This document shows, one piece after another, positions 17,139 through 26,819 of a stretch of DNA of 64,000 bases. Under the pieces are notes generated by a model. It was given only the letters and a program-made list of their open reading frames with translations. It had not been told where the DNA came from and made no database searches. Source of the DNA: Methylobacteriaceae bacterium (GTDB taxonomy: Bacteria > Pseudomonadota > Alphaproteobacteria > Rhizobiales > Beijerinckiaceae). Numbering within the stretch: position 1 is the first letter of the stretch; every line of letters starts with the position of its first letter. Location of the stretch: assembly GCA_020638135.1 (NCBI GenBank), contig JACKJE010000003.1:1-64000 (forward strand), given 5' to 3'. Position numbers and translations under genes: made by a program.

Positions 17139-18719
17139 CTAGCTCATGTCAGCCGGGGCATGCGGGAGACCAAAACCTTCATAGTCCCTGCCAAAGCCTT
17201 CGGGCCGACAGCTACTATATAGCGCGTCCTTGAGCTTTCGCGAGCGCTCGGCGCCGCTGGCCGCATCTATCTCCGGGTTGGCGTGGAGAACATAGGCCGT
17301 GAACCCGGCGACCGCCGGCGTGGCCATCGAAGTGCCGCTCATGGGGCCGAATTCGCCGTCTGGAAGGGTCGATACGATTTCGACCCCCGGCCCAACCGCA
17401 TCGATCTCCGATCCGAAATTGCTGAAGGCGGCCACGAAATCCAGGCCGCCAGCGCCGCCGGCGGGCGGCATGATGTCGGCGGCCCCAGTCGAATCCGCAG
17501 GAAACGACTTCTTGCGTCCCATCGCTGAGACGGAGATGCATTCCGGGAACGCTGCGGGATAGGAAACCGGCTTGCGCCCATCGTTGCCCGCGGCCGCCAC
17601 AACGACGGCGCCGGCGTTCAGCGCACGGTCGATCGCGGCCTTGGTAAGCGCGTCCGGAGGCCCGCCGCCGAGGCTCATGTTGATCACGCCGCAGCCGTCG
17701 GCCACGGCGGCGTCAATTGCCTTGGCAATGTCGAAATTGCTCGCGTTTCCACCCGAATTTGGAAAGACGCGATAGCTGCGCAGCTTCACTCCGGGAGCGA
17801 CGCCGCGCCAGCCGCCGACGACCTGCCCGCCGATGATGCCAGCGACATGCGTGCCATGTTCGCCCTCCTTGGCCGCCGGCCCCCATCGATCTCTGGCCGC
17901 GGGATCGCTGAGCGTTTCGGCGGTGACGCAGTTCAGGCCGCCCGTGACGTTCGCCAGGGCCGGATGCGCACCGTCCACCCCGGTGTCGATCACGGCGACC
18001 GTCACGCCTGTTCCGGCGTCGGCCGCCAGCGAACCGTAGAGCTGATTCAAAAGGAGTTTTGGATCGTCCGGATTCACCTTGGCGAGCGCGATCTGCTTCA
18101 GGGAGGACGCTTTGACGTCGGCCGCATAATGACCCCAATATCCGGGTGGGCCGTAGACATAGGCGCGTTCGATGGTCTGACCGGGCGAAATCGCGCCCAG
18201 CCGGACAACGCCTTGGGCGTTCGTATCGCCGTCTTGACCGATGCGATCGACGAAATTCGTGAACAGCACGACATGGACGCCCTTGAGAGGCTTGGACGTC
18301 TTGCCGTCCACGATTGTGATTGTCAGGCCGCTCGACGCCGCCGCGCCGGCCGCCGTCTTGACCGCTTTCGCCCCCGCCCTCGCCGGCTTTCTACTCGCCT
18401 GCCTTCGACCGGCAGGACGCTTCTCAACCCACTGACGCTCCCACAGCCGGCGATAGAAGACCTCGGGGACGATCTTCAGGTCTGGATTGCTGAGACGCAG
18501 GCTGAGCTCGCCCTCGGGCGGCATTTCAACCAGCTTCGGTCCGTTATCGCCGATCTGGTCCAGGACTCGCATCGTCGGCGCAGCGACAGGGGACAGCGCC
18601 CGCGCCTTCAGCGTTTGCGGCCCCGCGGCGGGCGCAAGCATGTCGTTCTTGAGCGCGACGCCGTCGAACCCGACTTTCGGCATGATGACATAGCGTTGGA
18701 CTGGCGCTGTTTTCTTCAC
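17139..18719 (-). CDS. S8 family serine peptidase (subtilase), no signal peptide
   Basis: A 526-residue subtilisin-type protease. Counting from the chosen GTG start, the catalytic residues are Asp245 (VAVIDTGVDG), His288 (EHGTHVAG), oxyanion Asn379 (AAAGND) and Ser464 (SGTSMATP). About residues 10-95 look like an I9-type prodomain, followed by a Lys/Arg/Ala linker and a carboxypeptidase-regulatory-like beta domain (TITIVDGKTSKPLKGVHVVL). GTG 18719 is preferred to ATG 18737 because AAGGAGG lies six bases before it. No export signal is seen, so it is probably intracellular. It ends in TAG. Confidence 0.88.
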   Translation of the reverse strand: MKKTAPVQRYVIMPKVGFDGVALKNDMLAPAAGPQTLKARALSPVAAPTMRVLDQIGDNGPKLVEMPPEGELSLRLSNPDLKIVPEVFYRRLWERQWVEKRPAGRRQASRKPARAGAKAVKTAAGAAASSGLTITIVDGKTSKPLKGVHVVLFTNFVDRIGQDGDTNAQGVVRLGAISPGQTIERAYVYGPPGYWGHYAADVKASSLKQIALAKVNPDDPKLLLNQLYGSLAADAGTGVTVAVIDTGVDGAHPALANVTGGLNCVTAETLSDPAARDRWGPAAKEGEHGTHVAGIIGGQVVGGWRGVAPGVKLRSYRVFPNSGGNASNFDIAKAIDAAVADGCGVINMSLGGGPPDALTKAAIDRALNAGAVVVAAAGNDGRKPVSYPAAFPECISVSAMGRKKSFPADSTGAADIMPPAGGAGGLDFVAAFSNFGSEIDAVGPGVEIVSTLPDGEFGPMSGTSMATPAVAGFTAYVLHANPEIDAASGAERSRKLKDALYSSCRPEGFGRDYEGFGLPHAPADMS

Positions 18720-18983
18720 GGCGTCCTCCTTGACCATGAGTTCGCGCCCACGCGACTAATCCGCGGCGATCGGGGCCCAGCAGGCAATTGCGCCTCCGGC
18801 GCAGCTCATCGCCGCCGCCATATCAGTGGGGTCGAACCCGAAGTTGCGCGGAACCCGCGCGCGATCGACAGGCATGGCGCCCTCGCCGCGAACATGAGGC
18901 TTACGCAATGCTATGCGCTCGCAGTCCGATCGCTTGTGACTCGGCTCACATGGCGTTCGAAAATGTACGGCGCGAAGCCCAGT

Positions 18984-20084
18984 TCAGTTCGCGAATCTGA
19001 AATGCAGCACGTCGCCGTCGGCGACGACATAATCCTTGCCTTCCAGCCGGAACTTGCCGGCCTCGCGCGCGCCGGCCTCGCCCTTGTTCGTCACGTAGTC
19101 GTCGTAGGCGATCGTCTCGGCGCGAATAAAACCCTTCTCGAAATCGGTGTGGATCACGCCCGCAGCCTGTGGCGCGCGCGTGCCCTTTTCGATCGTCCAC
19201 GCGCGGGCCTCTTTCGGACCCACGGTGAAGTACGTCACGAGGTGCAAGAGTTCGTAGCCTGCGCGAATGACGCGATTGAGGCCGGGCTCGGCGAGACCGA
19301 CGGCTTCGAGATAATCCTTCTGCTCGTCGGCCGGCAGCACCGCGATCTCGCTCTCGATCTTGGCCGAGACGACGACGGCTTCGGCGCCTTCCTCCTTCGC
19401 GCGTGAAAAAACTTTCGCGGAAAATTCGTTGCCCTTGTCGGCCGCAGCCTCCTCGACGTTGCAGACATAGAGGACGGGCTTCGACGACAACAGACCGAGC
19501 GCGGCGAACGCCTTGCGCTCGTCGGGGCTCGCGGCCACGGCGACGCGCGCGGGCTTGCCCTCGCGCAACAGCACGAGGCATTGCTCGACGAGCGCCAGCG
19601 TCTCCTTCGATTCCTTGTCGCCGCCGCGCGCTTTCTTTTCCAAATTGGTCACGCGCTTCTCGAGGCTCTCGAGATCCGACAGCATGAGTTCCGTCTCGAT
19701 CGTCTCGATGTCGCGGATCGGATCGACGGGCCCGTCGACATGGGTAATGTCGCCGTCCTCGAAGCAACGCACGACATGCGCGATCGCATCGCATTCGCGG
19801 ATGTTGGCGAGAAACTGGTTGCCGAGCCCCTCGCCCTTCGACGCGCCGCGCACCAGGCCGGCGATGTCGACAAAGGTCAGCCGCGTCGGGATGATCTCTT
19901 TCGAGCCGGCAATTCTGCAGAGCATATCGAGGCGCGGATCGGGCACGGCGACGTCGCCGACATTCGGCTCGATCGTGCAGAACGGATAATTGGCCGCCTG
20001 CGCCGCCGCCGTCTGTGTCAGCGCGTTGAACAGGGTCGACTTGCCGACATTCGGCAGGCCGACGATACCGCATTTGAAGCCCAT
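18984..20084 (-). CDS. ychF: Redox-regulated ATPase YchF
   Basis: A 366-residue OBG-family P-loop protein. G1 is GLPNVGKSTLF near residue 8, G3 is FVDIAGLVRGASKGEGLG near 71, and the C-terminal TGS-like part runs YFTVGPKEARAW to DGDVLHFRF. YchF binds ribosomes and hydrolyses ATP rather than GTP, with roles in stress and translation quality. It is monocistronic here; 246 bp upstream of the subtilase start contain nothing recognisable. Confidence 0.95.
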   Translation of the reverse strand: MGFKCGIVGLPNVGKSTLFNALTQTAAAQAANYPFCTIEPNVGDVAVPDPRLDMLCRIAGSKEIIPTRLTFVDIAGLVRGASKGEGLGNQFLANIRECDAIAHVVRCFEDGDITHVDGPVDPIRDIETIETELMLSDLESLEKRVTNLEKKARGGDKESKETLALVEQCLVLLREGKPARVAVAASPDERKAFAALGLLSSKPVLYVCNVEEAAADKGNEFSAKVFSRAKEEGAEAVVVSAKIESEIAVLPADEQKDYLEAVGLAEPGLNRVIRAGYELLHLVTYFTVGPKEARAWTIEKGTRAPQAAGVIHTDFEKGFIRAETIAYDDYVTNKGEAGAREAGKFRLEGKDYVVADGDVLHFRFAN

Positions 20085-20177
20085 GTCTGCGTCCGGTGTT
20101 CAGGTGTTCGGGAAGTTGCGGGCGGTATGCGTGGCGGAACGGCAAAAGGCAAGGCGTTTGGCGACCTGAAGCAACCC

Positions 20178-20288
20178 GCGTCATGCCCGGGCTTGCCCCG
20201 GGCATCCACGCCGGGCCGCTTCGCTATCGTGGGAGATTGACGCCTGTCGCTCTACGTGGATGGCCGGGACAAGCCCGGCCATGACGGA
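20178..20288. repeat. Inverted pair of palindromic REP-like repeats
   Basis: Two copies of one repeat in opposite orientation: CGTCATGCCCGGGCTTGCCC near 20179 and, on the other strand, CGTCATGGCCGGGCTTGTCC ending near 20287. Each copy is itself palindromic around CCCGGGC/GCCCGGG. This extragenic family is widespread in Hyphomicrobiales chromosomes. It lies between the ychF start and the petC terminator. Confidence 0.7.
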
Positions 20289-20316
20289 TAAGCGCAGCTA
20301 ACACCAGTACAGCCGC

Positions 20317-20344
20317 AAAAAAAAGGCCCCGTCACCGGGGCCTT
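20317..20344 (-). terminator. Rho-independent terminator after petC
   Basis: On the minus strand AAGGCCCC-GG-TGA-CGGGGCC folds into a stem of eight to nine pairs (20323-20331 with 20336-20344), followed by eight T residues at 20324-20317. It stands 24 bp beyond the petC stop codon and ends the petABC operon. Confidence 0.9.
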
Positions 20345-20367
20345 CTTCCATTCCTCGCGCGCTCCGC

Positions 20368-21237
20368 TCAGTGCGGCGTCGACGCCCACACGCGCTTCTT
20401 GGTCGCATAGAGCAGACCCGTCAGGATCGCCATGAACACCAGCACGCGGAATCCGGTCTTCTTGCGCTGGTCGAGCTTCGGCTCGGCCATCCACATCAGG
20501 AAGGCGGAGACGTCCTTCGAGTAATTTTCCAGCGTCGCCGGCGTGCCGTCGGTGTAGTCGACCTGACCGTCGCTGATCGGCTTGGGCATCGCGATGCGAT
20601 TGCCCGGCATGATGTCGTTCCAGTACTGGCCGGCGTCGAGCTTCACGCCATGCGGCGGCTCGTCCTTGTACGCCTGCAGCAGCGCGGCGATGTAATCGGC
20701 GCCATGCTCCTGGTACATGAGGCCCGGCAGGCCGTCGAGCACGAACCAGGGGAAGCCGCGCTTGTAGGAGCGCGCCTTGGCGAGCACCGACATGTCGGGC
20801 GGCAGGCCGCCGCCGTTCGCGGCGCGCGCCGCATTGTCGTTCGCGAAGGGCGACGGCCAGTTGTCCGACGGACGCGCCGGGCGCTCGAACATGTCGCCGG
20901 CGTCATTCGGACCGTCCTTCACCTTGTACTGTTCGGCCAGCGCCTTGACCTGCGCTTCCGAGAAGCCCGGACCGCCGGGCTCCCCGAGGTTGCGGAAGGC
21001 GAGCTTTTCAGCCGAATGGCAGTTCGCGCAGACTTCGCGGAACACCTTGAAACCGCGCTGCAGCTGGCCCTGGTCGTAATGGCCGAAGAAGCCGGCGAAG
21101 GACCAGGAGAGCCGCGACGGCTTGGCCTGATCGTGTCCGCCTTCGGCGAAGGCCGGAGCGCCGAGCAGAGCGGCGCCCAAGAGAGCCGCGCCAACGTAGC
21201 GCGCTGCGATCATGCCGAGAGAGGTCTTGGAGAGCAT
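20368..21237 (-). CDS. petC: Cytochrome c1 of the bc1 complex
   Basis: A 289-residue membrane-anchored c-type cytochrome, the electron exit of ubiquinol-cytochrome c reductase. A signal peptide ends at GAPAFA near residue 31. The heme site is Cys70-Cys73-His74 (CANCH), and a C-terminal helix ([17 protein letters not shown]) anchors it. It is the last gene of petABC, 24 bp after petB and directly followed by a terminator. Here petB and petC are separate, unlike the fused fbcH form of some relatives. Confidence 0.95.
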   Translation of the reverse strand: MLSKTSLGMIAARYVGAALLGAALLGAPAFAEGGHDQAKPSRLSWSFAGFFGHYDQGQLQRGFKVFREVCANCHSAEKLAFRNLGEPGGPGFSEAQVKALAEQYKVKDGPNDAGDMFERPARPSDNWPSPFANDNAARAANGGGLPPDMSVLAKARSYKRGFPWFVLDGLPGLMYQEHGADYIAALLQAYKDEPPHGVKLDAGQYWNDIMPGNRIAMPKPISDGQVDYTDGTPATLENYSKDVSAFLMWMAEPKLDQRKKTGFRVLVFMAILTGLLYATKKRVWASTPH

Positions 21238-21261
21238 GGTTCTGTCCTGTCTTGGCTCGGC

Positions 21262-22501
21262 TCAGGCCTTGCTCTGCGCATGCTTGGCAAGGACGGCGTC
21301 GTTGATCGAGGCCGGAACCTCTTTCGGCGTCTCGAACAGGCCAAGCAGCGGCAGAATCACGAGGAAGTGGGCGAAGTAATAGGTGGTGAGGATCCGCGCG
21401 GCGAGCACCGCGCCGCCTTCCGGAGGCTGCGAGCCGAGGTAGCCGAGGCCGATCACGCAGGCGATGAAGACCCAGAACAGGATCTTGTAGATCGGGCGAT
21501 AGACCGCCGAGCGGACGCGCGAGGTGTCGAGCCACGGCAGGATCACCAGCATGACGATCGCGCCGAACATGAAGATCACGCCGCCGAGCTTCGAGGGAAT
21601 CGCGCGCAGGATCGCGTAGAACGGCAGGAAGTACCATTCCGGCACGATGTGCGGCGGCGTCTGCAGCGGGTTGGCCATGATGTAATTGTCGGCGTCGCCC
21701 AGGAAGTTCGGGATGAAGAACACGAACCAGGCGTAAAGCATCACGAAGGCGGCGATGCCGGTCGCGTCCTTCATCGTCGCATGCGGCGTGAACGGCACCG
21801 AATCCTTTTCGACGTCCTTGATGTCGACGCCTGCCGGATTGTTCTGGCCGACGACATGGAGCGCCCAGACGTGCAGGCCGACGACGGCCGCGATCATGAA
21901 CGGCAGCAGGTAGTGCAGCGAGAAGAAGCGGTTCAGCGTCGGATTGTCGACCGAATAGCCGCCCACAGCCAGGTGGTGATGGCGTCGCCGACCAGCGGGA
22001 TCGCGGAGAACAGGTTGGTGATGACGGTCGCGCCCAGAAGGACATCTGGCCCCAGGGCAGCACATAGCCCATGAAGCCCGTCGCCATCATCAGCAGGAAG
22101 ATGATCACGCCGAGGATCCAGAGGATTTCGCGCGGCGCCTTGTAGGAGCCGTAGTAGAGGCCGCGGGCGATGTGGATGTACACCGCCAGGAAGAACATCG
22201 ACGCGCCGTTGGCGTGCAGATAGCGGATCATCCAGCCCCAGTTCACGTCGCGCATGATGTGCTCGACCGAGTTGAAGGCCATCGTCGTGTGCGGCGTGTA
22301 ATGCATCGCGAGCACGATGCCGGTCACGATCTGCGCGACGAGCATGAACGACAGGATGGCGCCGAAGGTCCACCAGTAGTTCAGATTCTTCGGCGTCGGA
22401 TAGGCCACGAAGGAGCTGTGCACCAGGCCCATCACCGGCAGCCGGCTCTCGAACCACCGGCCGATCGCGCTCTTCGGAACGTATGTCGAAGGTCCGCTCA
22501 T
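21262..22501 (-). CDS. petB: Cytochrome b of the bc1 complex (two frameshifts as sequenced)
   Basis: Core quinol-oxidising subunit with about eight helices. The N-terminal frame starts [20 protein letters not shown] and reads through the heme-ligand helices to GQMSFW. The frame then changes at a CCC run (22033-22035; the next words are [17 protein letters not shown]) and again at 21962-21964 (then [14 protein letters not shown]). Each break is repaired by one extra G on the coding strand; the gene would then encode 413 residues, the normal length. An active operon in an aerobe makes consensus errors the likely cause. Confidence 0.9.
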
Positions 22502-22559
22502 CTTTTCGCCTTCTCTCGGAATTTCTCGGGCGTCTGCTTGCCTGGGCGCTGCGGCCGGC

Positions 22560-23077
22560 TCAGCCGATCTTGATCTTGGTGTCGGTGAGGAACGCGTAGT
22601 CCGGAACCTCGAGATTGCGCGGCGCCGGCCCCTGGCGGATGCGGCCCGACGTGTCGTAGGCCGAGCCGTGGCACGGCAGAACCAGCCGTCGTACTGGCCC
22701 TGATGGCCGAGCGGGATGCAGCCCAGATGCGTGCACACGCCGACGACCACGAGCCATTCGGGCTTCTTCACGCGCGCCGAGTCGGCTTGCGGATCGGGCA
22801 GCTTGGCCACGTCCACGTCTTCGGCTTCCTTGATCTCTTTCTTCGTGCGGTGGCGGACGAAGACCGGCTTGCCGCGCCACTTGATCGTGACGATCTGCCC
22901 TTCCGGGATCGCGGAAATGTCGAGTTCCGTCGAAGAGAGCGCCAGCGTCGAGGCGTCCGGGTTCATCTGCGCGATGAAGGGCCAGGCGACCGCGCCCACG
23001 GCTACGGCGCTCGCCGCTCCGGTGGCGATGTAGAGCATGTCCCGGCGGGTCGGTTCGGCAGTCGATGTCGTCGCCAC
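22560..23077 (-). CDS. petA: Rieske iron-sulfur subunit (one frameshift as sequenced)
   Basis: Rieske 2Fe-2S protein of the bc1 complex. It begins at a GTG, with a Tat-type N-terminal anchor ([20 protein letters not shown]). The first cluster-binding loop CTHLGC is followed by GQYDGWFC, after which one C is missing at about 22675; the correct frame continues [19 protein letters not shown] to the stop. With one base restored the product is 172 residues, the family norm. First gene of petABC. Confidence 0.9.
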
Positions 23078-23274
23078 GTCAGCTATTCCCCTAAGCGTCA
23101 GGAGCCGCGCTTGCGGCCGTTGGTCCGGCTTCTAGCGTCAAGCGCCGCGCGCGGCAATGCCATGTCGCAGGAGTCCGGCCCCGCAGCGCGCAACGGGGCG
23201 TTATGTCGCACTGATGCGCGCCCTTGTCCATAGAGGCCCGCTCATGCGAAAGGCGAAGAAATCTCAGGGCGCGC

Positions 23275-23741
23275 ATGACGGCGACGACACAGCTTACGCT
23301 GGCGCTTTTCCAGCCGGACATTCCCCAGAACGCGGGGACCATGCTGCGCGCCTGCGCCTGTCTCGGCGTCGGCGCGGCCATCGTCGAGCCGGCCGGCTTT
23401 CCCGTGTCCGATCGGCATTTCCGCCGCGCCGGCATGGACTATCTCGAACATGTGGATATCGCCCGCCACGTGTCGTTTTCCGCCTTCGAGGACTGGCGCC
23501 GGGCGGCCGGGCGCCGCCTCGTCCTGCTGACGACGCAGGGCGCGACGCCATACACGGACTTTGCCTTTCGCCCCGACGACGTGCTGATGGTCGGCCGGGA
23601 ATCGGCCGGCGCGCCGGAAGAGGTCCATCGCAGCGCCGATGCGCGGATCGTCGTGCCGATCCGCCCGAGCTGCGCTCCCTGAACGTGGCCGTGGCGGCCG
23701 CCATGGTTTTGGGCGAGGCGATCCGGCAGACGCGCGGTTGA
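23275..23741 (+). CDS. trmL: tRNA (cytidine(34)-2'-O)-methyltransferase (frameshifted as sequenced)
   Basis: SPOUT-class methyltransferase that 2'-O-methylates the wobble base of tRNA-Leu isoacceptors. It starts [20 protein letters not shown] and contains [18 protein letters not shown], both SPOUT signatures. At about 23664-23668 one base is missing in CCCG: the original frame ends in PSCAP and stop, whereas the shifted frame gives the expected [20 protein letters not shown]. Divergent from petABC, as in many Hyphomicrobiales. Confidence 0.88.
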
Positions 23742-23773
23742 CGGCGGCGGCCGGCCGGTCGATGTCTGGCCGC

Positions 23774-24685
23774 ATGACCCAAGACCTCCTCGAAGCCCGC
23801 AAGGCGCAAGCCGCCCACTGGTTCGCCGACCTCCAGGCCCGCATCCTCGCCGCCTTCGAGGCGCTGGAGGACGAATGCCCCGGCCCCTTTTTCCCCGAGG
23901 CGATCGCTCCCGGCCGCGCGGAATGCACCCCGTGGCAGCGCGCGGACCACACGGGCGAGCCCGGCGGCGGCGGACGCATGGCCATCCTCAAGGGCCGCGT
24001 CTTCGAGAAGGCGGGCGTCCACACTTCCACGGTCTTTGGGACCTTCGCGCCGGAATTCGCCGCGCAAATTCCCGGCGCCGCCGAAGACCTGCGCTTCTGG
24101 GCGGGCGGCATTTCGCTGATTGCGCACCCCTGGAATCCCAACGTCCCGACCGTGCACATGAACACGCGCTTCGTCGTGACGACGAAAGCCTGGTTCGGCG
24201 GCGGCGCCGACCTGACGCCCGTCCTGGACCGACGCCGCGCGCAGGAAGACCCGGATTCACAGGCCTTCCACGCCGCCATGCGCGAAAGCTGCGCGCGTCA
24301 CGCCGATGTCGCCGATTACGCGCGCTACAAGACCTGGTGCGACGACTACTTCTTCCTCAAGCATCGCAACGAGCCGCGCGGGATCGGCGGCATTTTCTAC
24401 GATCACCTGAACAGCGCCGGCGACGCCGCCAACAGCGGCTGGGACAGGGACTTCGCCTTCACGCAGGACGTGGGAACGAGCTTCCTGAACATCTATCCGC
24501 GGATCGTGCGCGAAAATTTCGCGAAGAGCTGGACCGAGGCCGACCGCGAGGAACAATGCGTGCGCCGCGGCCGCTATGTCGAGTTCAACCTGCTCTACGA
24601 CCGTGGCACGATCTTCGGCCTGAAGACCGGCGGCAATATCGCCTCGATCCTGTCGTCGCTGCCGCCGACGGTGAAATGGCCGTGA
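23774..24685 (+). CDS. hemF: Oxygen-dependent coproporphyrinogen III oxidase
   Basis: A 303-residue enzyme that decarboxylates two propionates of coproporphyrinogen III in heme synthesis, using O2. HemF motifs are clear: [43 protein letters not shown], and [23 protein letters not shown] 23774 is used; ATG 23762 is an equally possible start four codons earlier. It lies 33 bp after trmL and opposite petABC, which needs heme. Confidence 0.94.
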   Translation: MTQDLLEARKAQAAHWFADLQARILAAFEALEDECPGPFFPEAIAPGRAECTPWQRADHTGEPGGGGRMAILKGRVFEKAGVHTSTVFGTFAPEFAAQIPGAAEDLRFWAGGISLIAHPWNPNVPTVHMNTRFVVTTKAWFGGGADLTPVLDRRRAQEDPDSQAFHAAMRESCARHADVADYARYKTWCDDYFFLKHRNEPRGIGGIFYDHLNSAGDAANSGWDRDFAFTQDVGTSFLNIYPRIVRENFAKSWTEADREEQCVRRGRYVEFNLLYDRGTIFGLKTGGNIASILSSLPPTVKWP

Positions 24686-24764
24686 ATGCGCCGCGAGCCT
24701 GAGGGCTCGCGGTCCTGGTTACGCCGCGCGTCAATACGGCATTCCGTAGGATTGGAGAACGAGG

Positions 24765-25688
24765 CTACGCCTCTAGTGACTTGCGACGGTCGAACTCTTC
24801 GTATTGCCGTTCCAAGAACTCTCGCTTGGCTTTGTGCCGCACCAGACGGCCTTCTAGTTTCTCGTAGGCGGCGCCCTTAAGTAATGACGCCACAACCACC
24901 CGGCTATCCTCCGGACGGATGGAAATCAGGAACTTGTCGAACAGCTTGTGTATGTCGGCTCGAAGCAGCAGCCCGTTGCCGACGTCGTTACGAAATCTGA
25001 CGCCCTCCGAAAAGGGGACAATGTGGGCGGCCTCTATGACAGCTTCTATGCGACTACCGCTGACCAGACATTTTGCACCATACAGATCAATGAGCGCGCG
25101 CCTGAAATCTGCTTGATCGGGCCGCACCTCAACTTTGGCAAATCGTCTTTCGAAACCTTCGGCAATCTGCAGCGCGTCGTCAGCAAGGGCAATCTCTTCG
25201 GCGGATTTCGGCATGGACCGCGTGTAGGCAGCAATGCGCTCCTGTCTCGCGCGCTTAATGTCCCCAATTGCCTTCCAGAACTGCGAAATATGCTCGTCGC
25301 TGACCTCGATCGTTCGCAGATGACGATCGCCCTTCAAAGAATCGAGCAGAGCGCTCCCGCTTGGGCCGGGGGACAGCTCTATCAGCCGAATATGAGGTTG
25401 CACCAGTTTTACATCCCGAAGAACAATTTTCAGGGTTTCCCCTTGAACCGTCACATGGCCGGCGACCGCCGTGGCGGTTAAACCCAACCCTTTTCCATAT
25501 TCTGCATCCTCATGTGTCCAGATGACTAGCGCGTCGCCGGCGGCAACGTCCTTGCCATTCCCACCTTCAAGCTTCTTCGGGCGCAAGGCGGATACGCTCG
25601 CTCCCTCCCACTGAGAAGCATTGGTTGGCCGCGGCGCAGCTCCATTGAGGTGAAGCGTGCAATTTGTCTTCAACAAGAAATTCGTCAT
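24765..25688 (-). CDS. HNH endonuclease with N-terminal PUA/EVE-like domain
   Basis: A 307-residue protein. Residues about 190-250 form an HNH nuclease domain: KCLVSG, then EAAHIVPFSEG (first His), NDVGNGLLL (Asn) and DIHKLFD (last His). The first 110 residues (VAAGDALVIWTHEDAEYGKG, LTATAVAGHV) look like a PUA/EVE-type base-reading domain, a pairing known from modification-dependent restriction enzymes. No methylase or partner gene is adjacent. Base composition is visibly lower in GC than its neighbours, which suggests horizontal gain. HNH assignment is firm, the N-terminal assignment tentative. Confidence 0.75.
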   Translation of the reverse strand: MTNFLLKTNCTLHLNGAAPRPTNASQWEGASVSALRPKKLEGGNGKDVAAGDALVIWTHEDAEYGKGLGLTATAVAGHVTVQGETLKIVLRDVKLVQPHIRLIELSPGPSGSALLDSLKGDRHLRTIEVSDEHISQFWKAIGDIKRARQERIAAYTRSMPKSAEEIALADDALQIAEGFERRFAKVEVRPDQADFRRALIDLYGAKCLVSGSRIEAVIEAAHIVPFSEGVRFRNDVGNGLLLRADIHKLFDKFLISIRPEDSRVVVASLLKGAAYEKLEGRLVRHKAKREFLERQYEEFDRRKSLEA

Positions 25689-25740
25689 TGCCTGTCCGAT
25701 TTCTCGGTTGATCTATCATAGTTCGAAATGAGCGTTTCAT

Positions 25741-26046
25741 TTACGCCGCCCGCTGCGTCTTGATACCGGCGATCTCGCCCGCGATCCGCCTTTCCGCGTG
25801 CCAGAGATCGTAGGCCGCCTGCATCCTCAGCCAGACCTCTGCGCCATTGCCGCAGAACTTGCCGATCCGCAGCGCCATTTCCGGCGAAACGGCCGCAGTG
25901 CCCGCCAGCACGCGATGCAGCGCTTGCCGCGTCACGCCGAGAATCTCGGCGGCTTTGGTCACCGACATGCTCAAGCCCGGCAGAATGTCCTCGCGCAGGA
26001 TTTCGCCGGGATGCAGGGGCGGTCGATTCTTGTCCCTAGCCGCCAT
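25741..26046 (-). CDS. higA: HigA-family antitoxin
   Basis: A 101-residue antitoxin. It begins with the HigA signature LHPGEILREDILPG and has an HTH, MSVTKAAEILGVTRQALHRVL. ATG 26046 is chosen since it overlaps the toxin gene end by 11 bp and gives the usual N terminus. It neutralises the HigB mRNA interferase encoded just upstream and should repress the shared promoter. It ends in TAA. Confidence 0.9.
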   Translation of the reverse strand: MAARDKNRPPLHPGEILREDILPGLSMSVTKAAEILGVTRQALHRVLAGTAAVSPEMALRIGKFCGNGAEVWLRMQAAYDLWHAERRIAGEIAGIKTQRAA

Positions 26047-26320
26047 GATAATCCTCCAGATCGACGTCGACGGCGTCCTGGCCGTCGAAAGCAAAAGTGA
26101 GCCGCCAGTTGCGCGACACCGTGATCGCGTAACGCCCGGCCTGATCCGCTGTCAGCCGATGAAAGCCGAAGGTGACGACATCCATGTCTTCCGGCTTCGT
26201 CGCGCTGTCGAGGAGCGTCAGCTGGCGTTCGATCTTGCGCACCCAGTCGTGACGCAGCCCCGATGCGTCGCTTTTCGTCCAGAAACGTTTGAGAGCGCGG
26301 CTGCGGAAGCTCTTGATCAC
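26036..26320 (-). CDS. higB: HigB-family toxin (RelE superfamily)
   Basis: A 94-residue toxin that cleaves mRNA on the ribosome. It starts IKSFRSRALKRFWTK, typical of HigB, and ends NWRLTFAFDGQDAVDVDLEDYH, the conserved core with catalytic-site aromatic and His residues. The start is GTG at 26320, with no room for a normal leader after the apparent promoter. The toxin-first order with overlapping antitoxin is the HigBA hallmark. Confidence 0.9.
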   Translation of the reverse strand: MIKSFRSRALKRFWTKSDASGLRHDWVRKIERQLTLLDSATKPEDMDVVTFGFHRLTADQAGRYAITVSRNWRLTFAFDGQDAVDVDLEDYHGG

Positions 26321-26327
26321 CGCGCCA

Positions 26328-26355
26328 AATGTAACTCATAGCGCGACAGTGTCAA
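26328..26355 (-). promoter_or_regulatory. Promoter of higBA
   Basis: On the minus strand a perfect TTGACA (26355-26350) and TACATT (26333-26328) are separated by 16 bp. TGTAA and TTACA half-sites flank the promoter and could form the HigA operator. The predicted transcription start would fall at or next to the GTG of higB, so the message may be leaderless. Confidence 0.5.
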
Positions 26356-26384
26356 GCGATGCATTACATTCGCAAACTTCGCCG

Positions 26385-26768
26385 TCACGCCTTCTCGCCG
26401 AACGTCCAGAACTTGTGGCCGACAAAGCTCCAGAACATCACGATGCCCGTCGTCACGATCTGCGCGGGGATATACGGCGCGCCGAAGCGCTCCACGAACA
26501 GATGCATGAAGCCCCATGTCAGCAGGAAGCCCACGCCCGCCACGCCGACGAATCGCCAAAGCGCGTCGGCGTGGTTGCGTTCGGTCTCGAACACATGCGC
26601 GCGATTGAGCGCGTAGGACACGAGGCCGCCGCCGACATAGCCGACCAGCGTCGCCGGCACCGGCGACGCTCCCGCCAGCTGCACGAGGCCGATCAGCAGG
26701 CCGTAGTGCACGACCATGGCCGCGACGCCGACCAGCATGAAGGCGGAGAATTGCAGGTGCAGGCGCAT
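26385..26768 (-). CDS. GtrA-family membrane protein
   Basis: About 127 residues with four hydrophobic helices (FSAFMLVGVAAMVVHYGLLI and so on) and the C-terminal SFVGHKFWTFG typical of GtrA proteins, which are thought to flip polyprenyl-linked sugars across the membrane. ATG 26768 gives the standard N terminus; an in-frame ATG at 26825 lies in the adjacent repeat and is less likely. No glycosyltransferase partner is adjacent. Confidence 0.8.
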   Translation of the reverse strand: MRLHLQFSAFMLVGVAAMVVHYGLLIGLVQLAGASPVPATLVGYVGGGLVSYALNRAHVFETERNHADALWRFVGVAGVGFLLTWGFMHLFVERFGAPYIPAQIVTTGIVMFWSFVGHKFWTFGEKA

Positions 26769-26819
26769 GGGCTCGATCAGGCTGTCTTTGCGCGGCGGTC
26801 CTCTGCGAACCACCCGAAC

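Noticed and set aside
21008..23077. One long minus-strand frame joining the Rieske protein to cytochrome b and c1
   Set aside because: Its segments belong to separate petA and petB genes and turn into non-homologous text after each missing base. It is a product of the indels and of GC-rich open frames, not a fusion.
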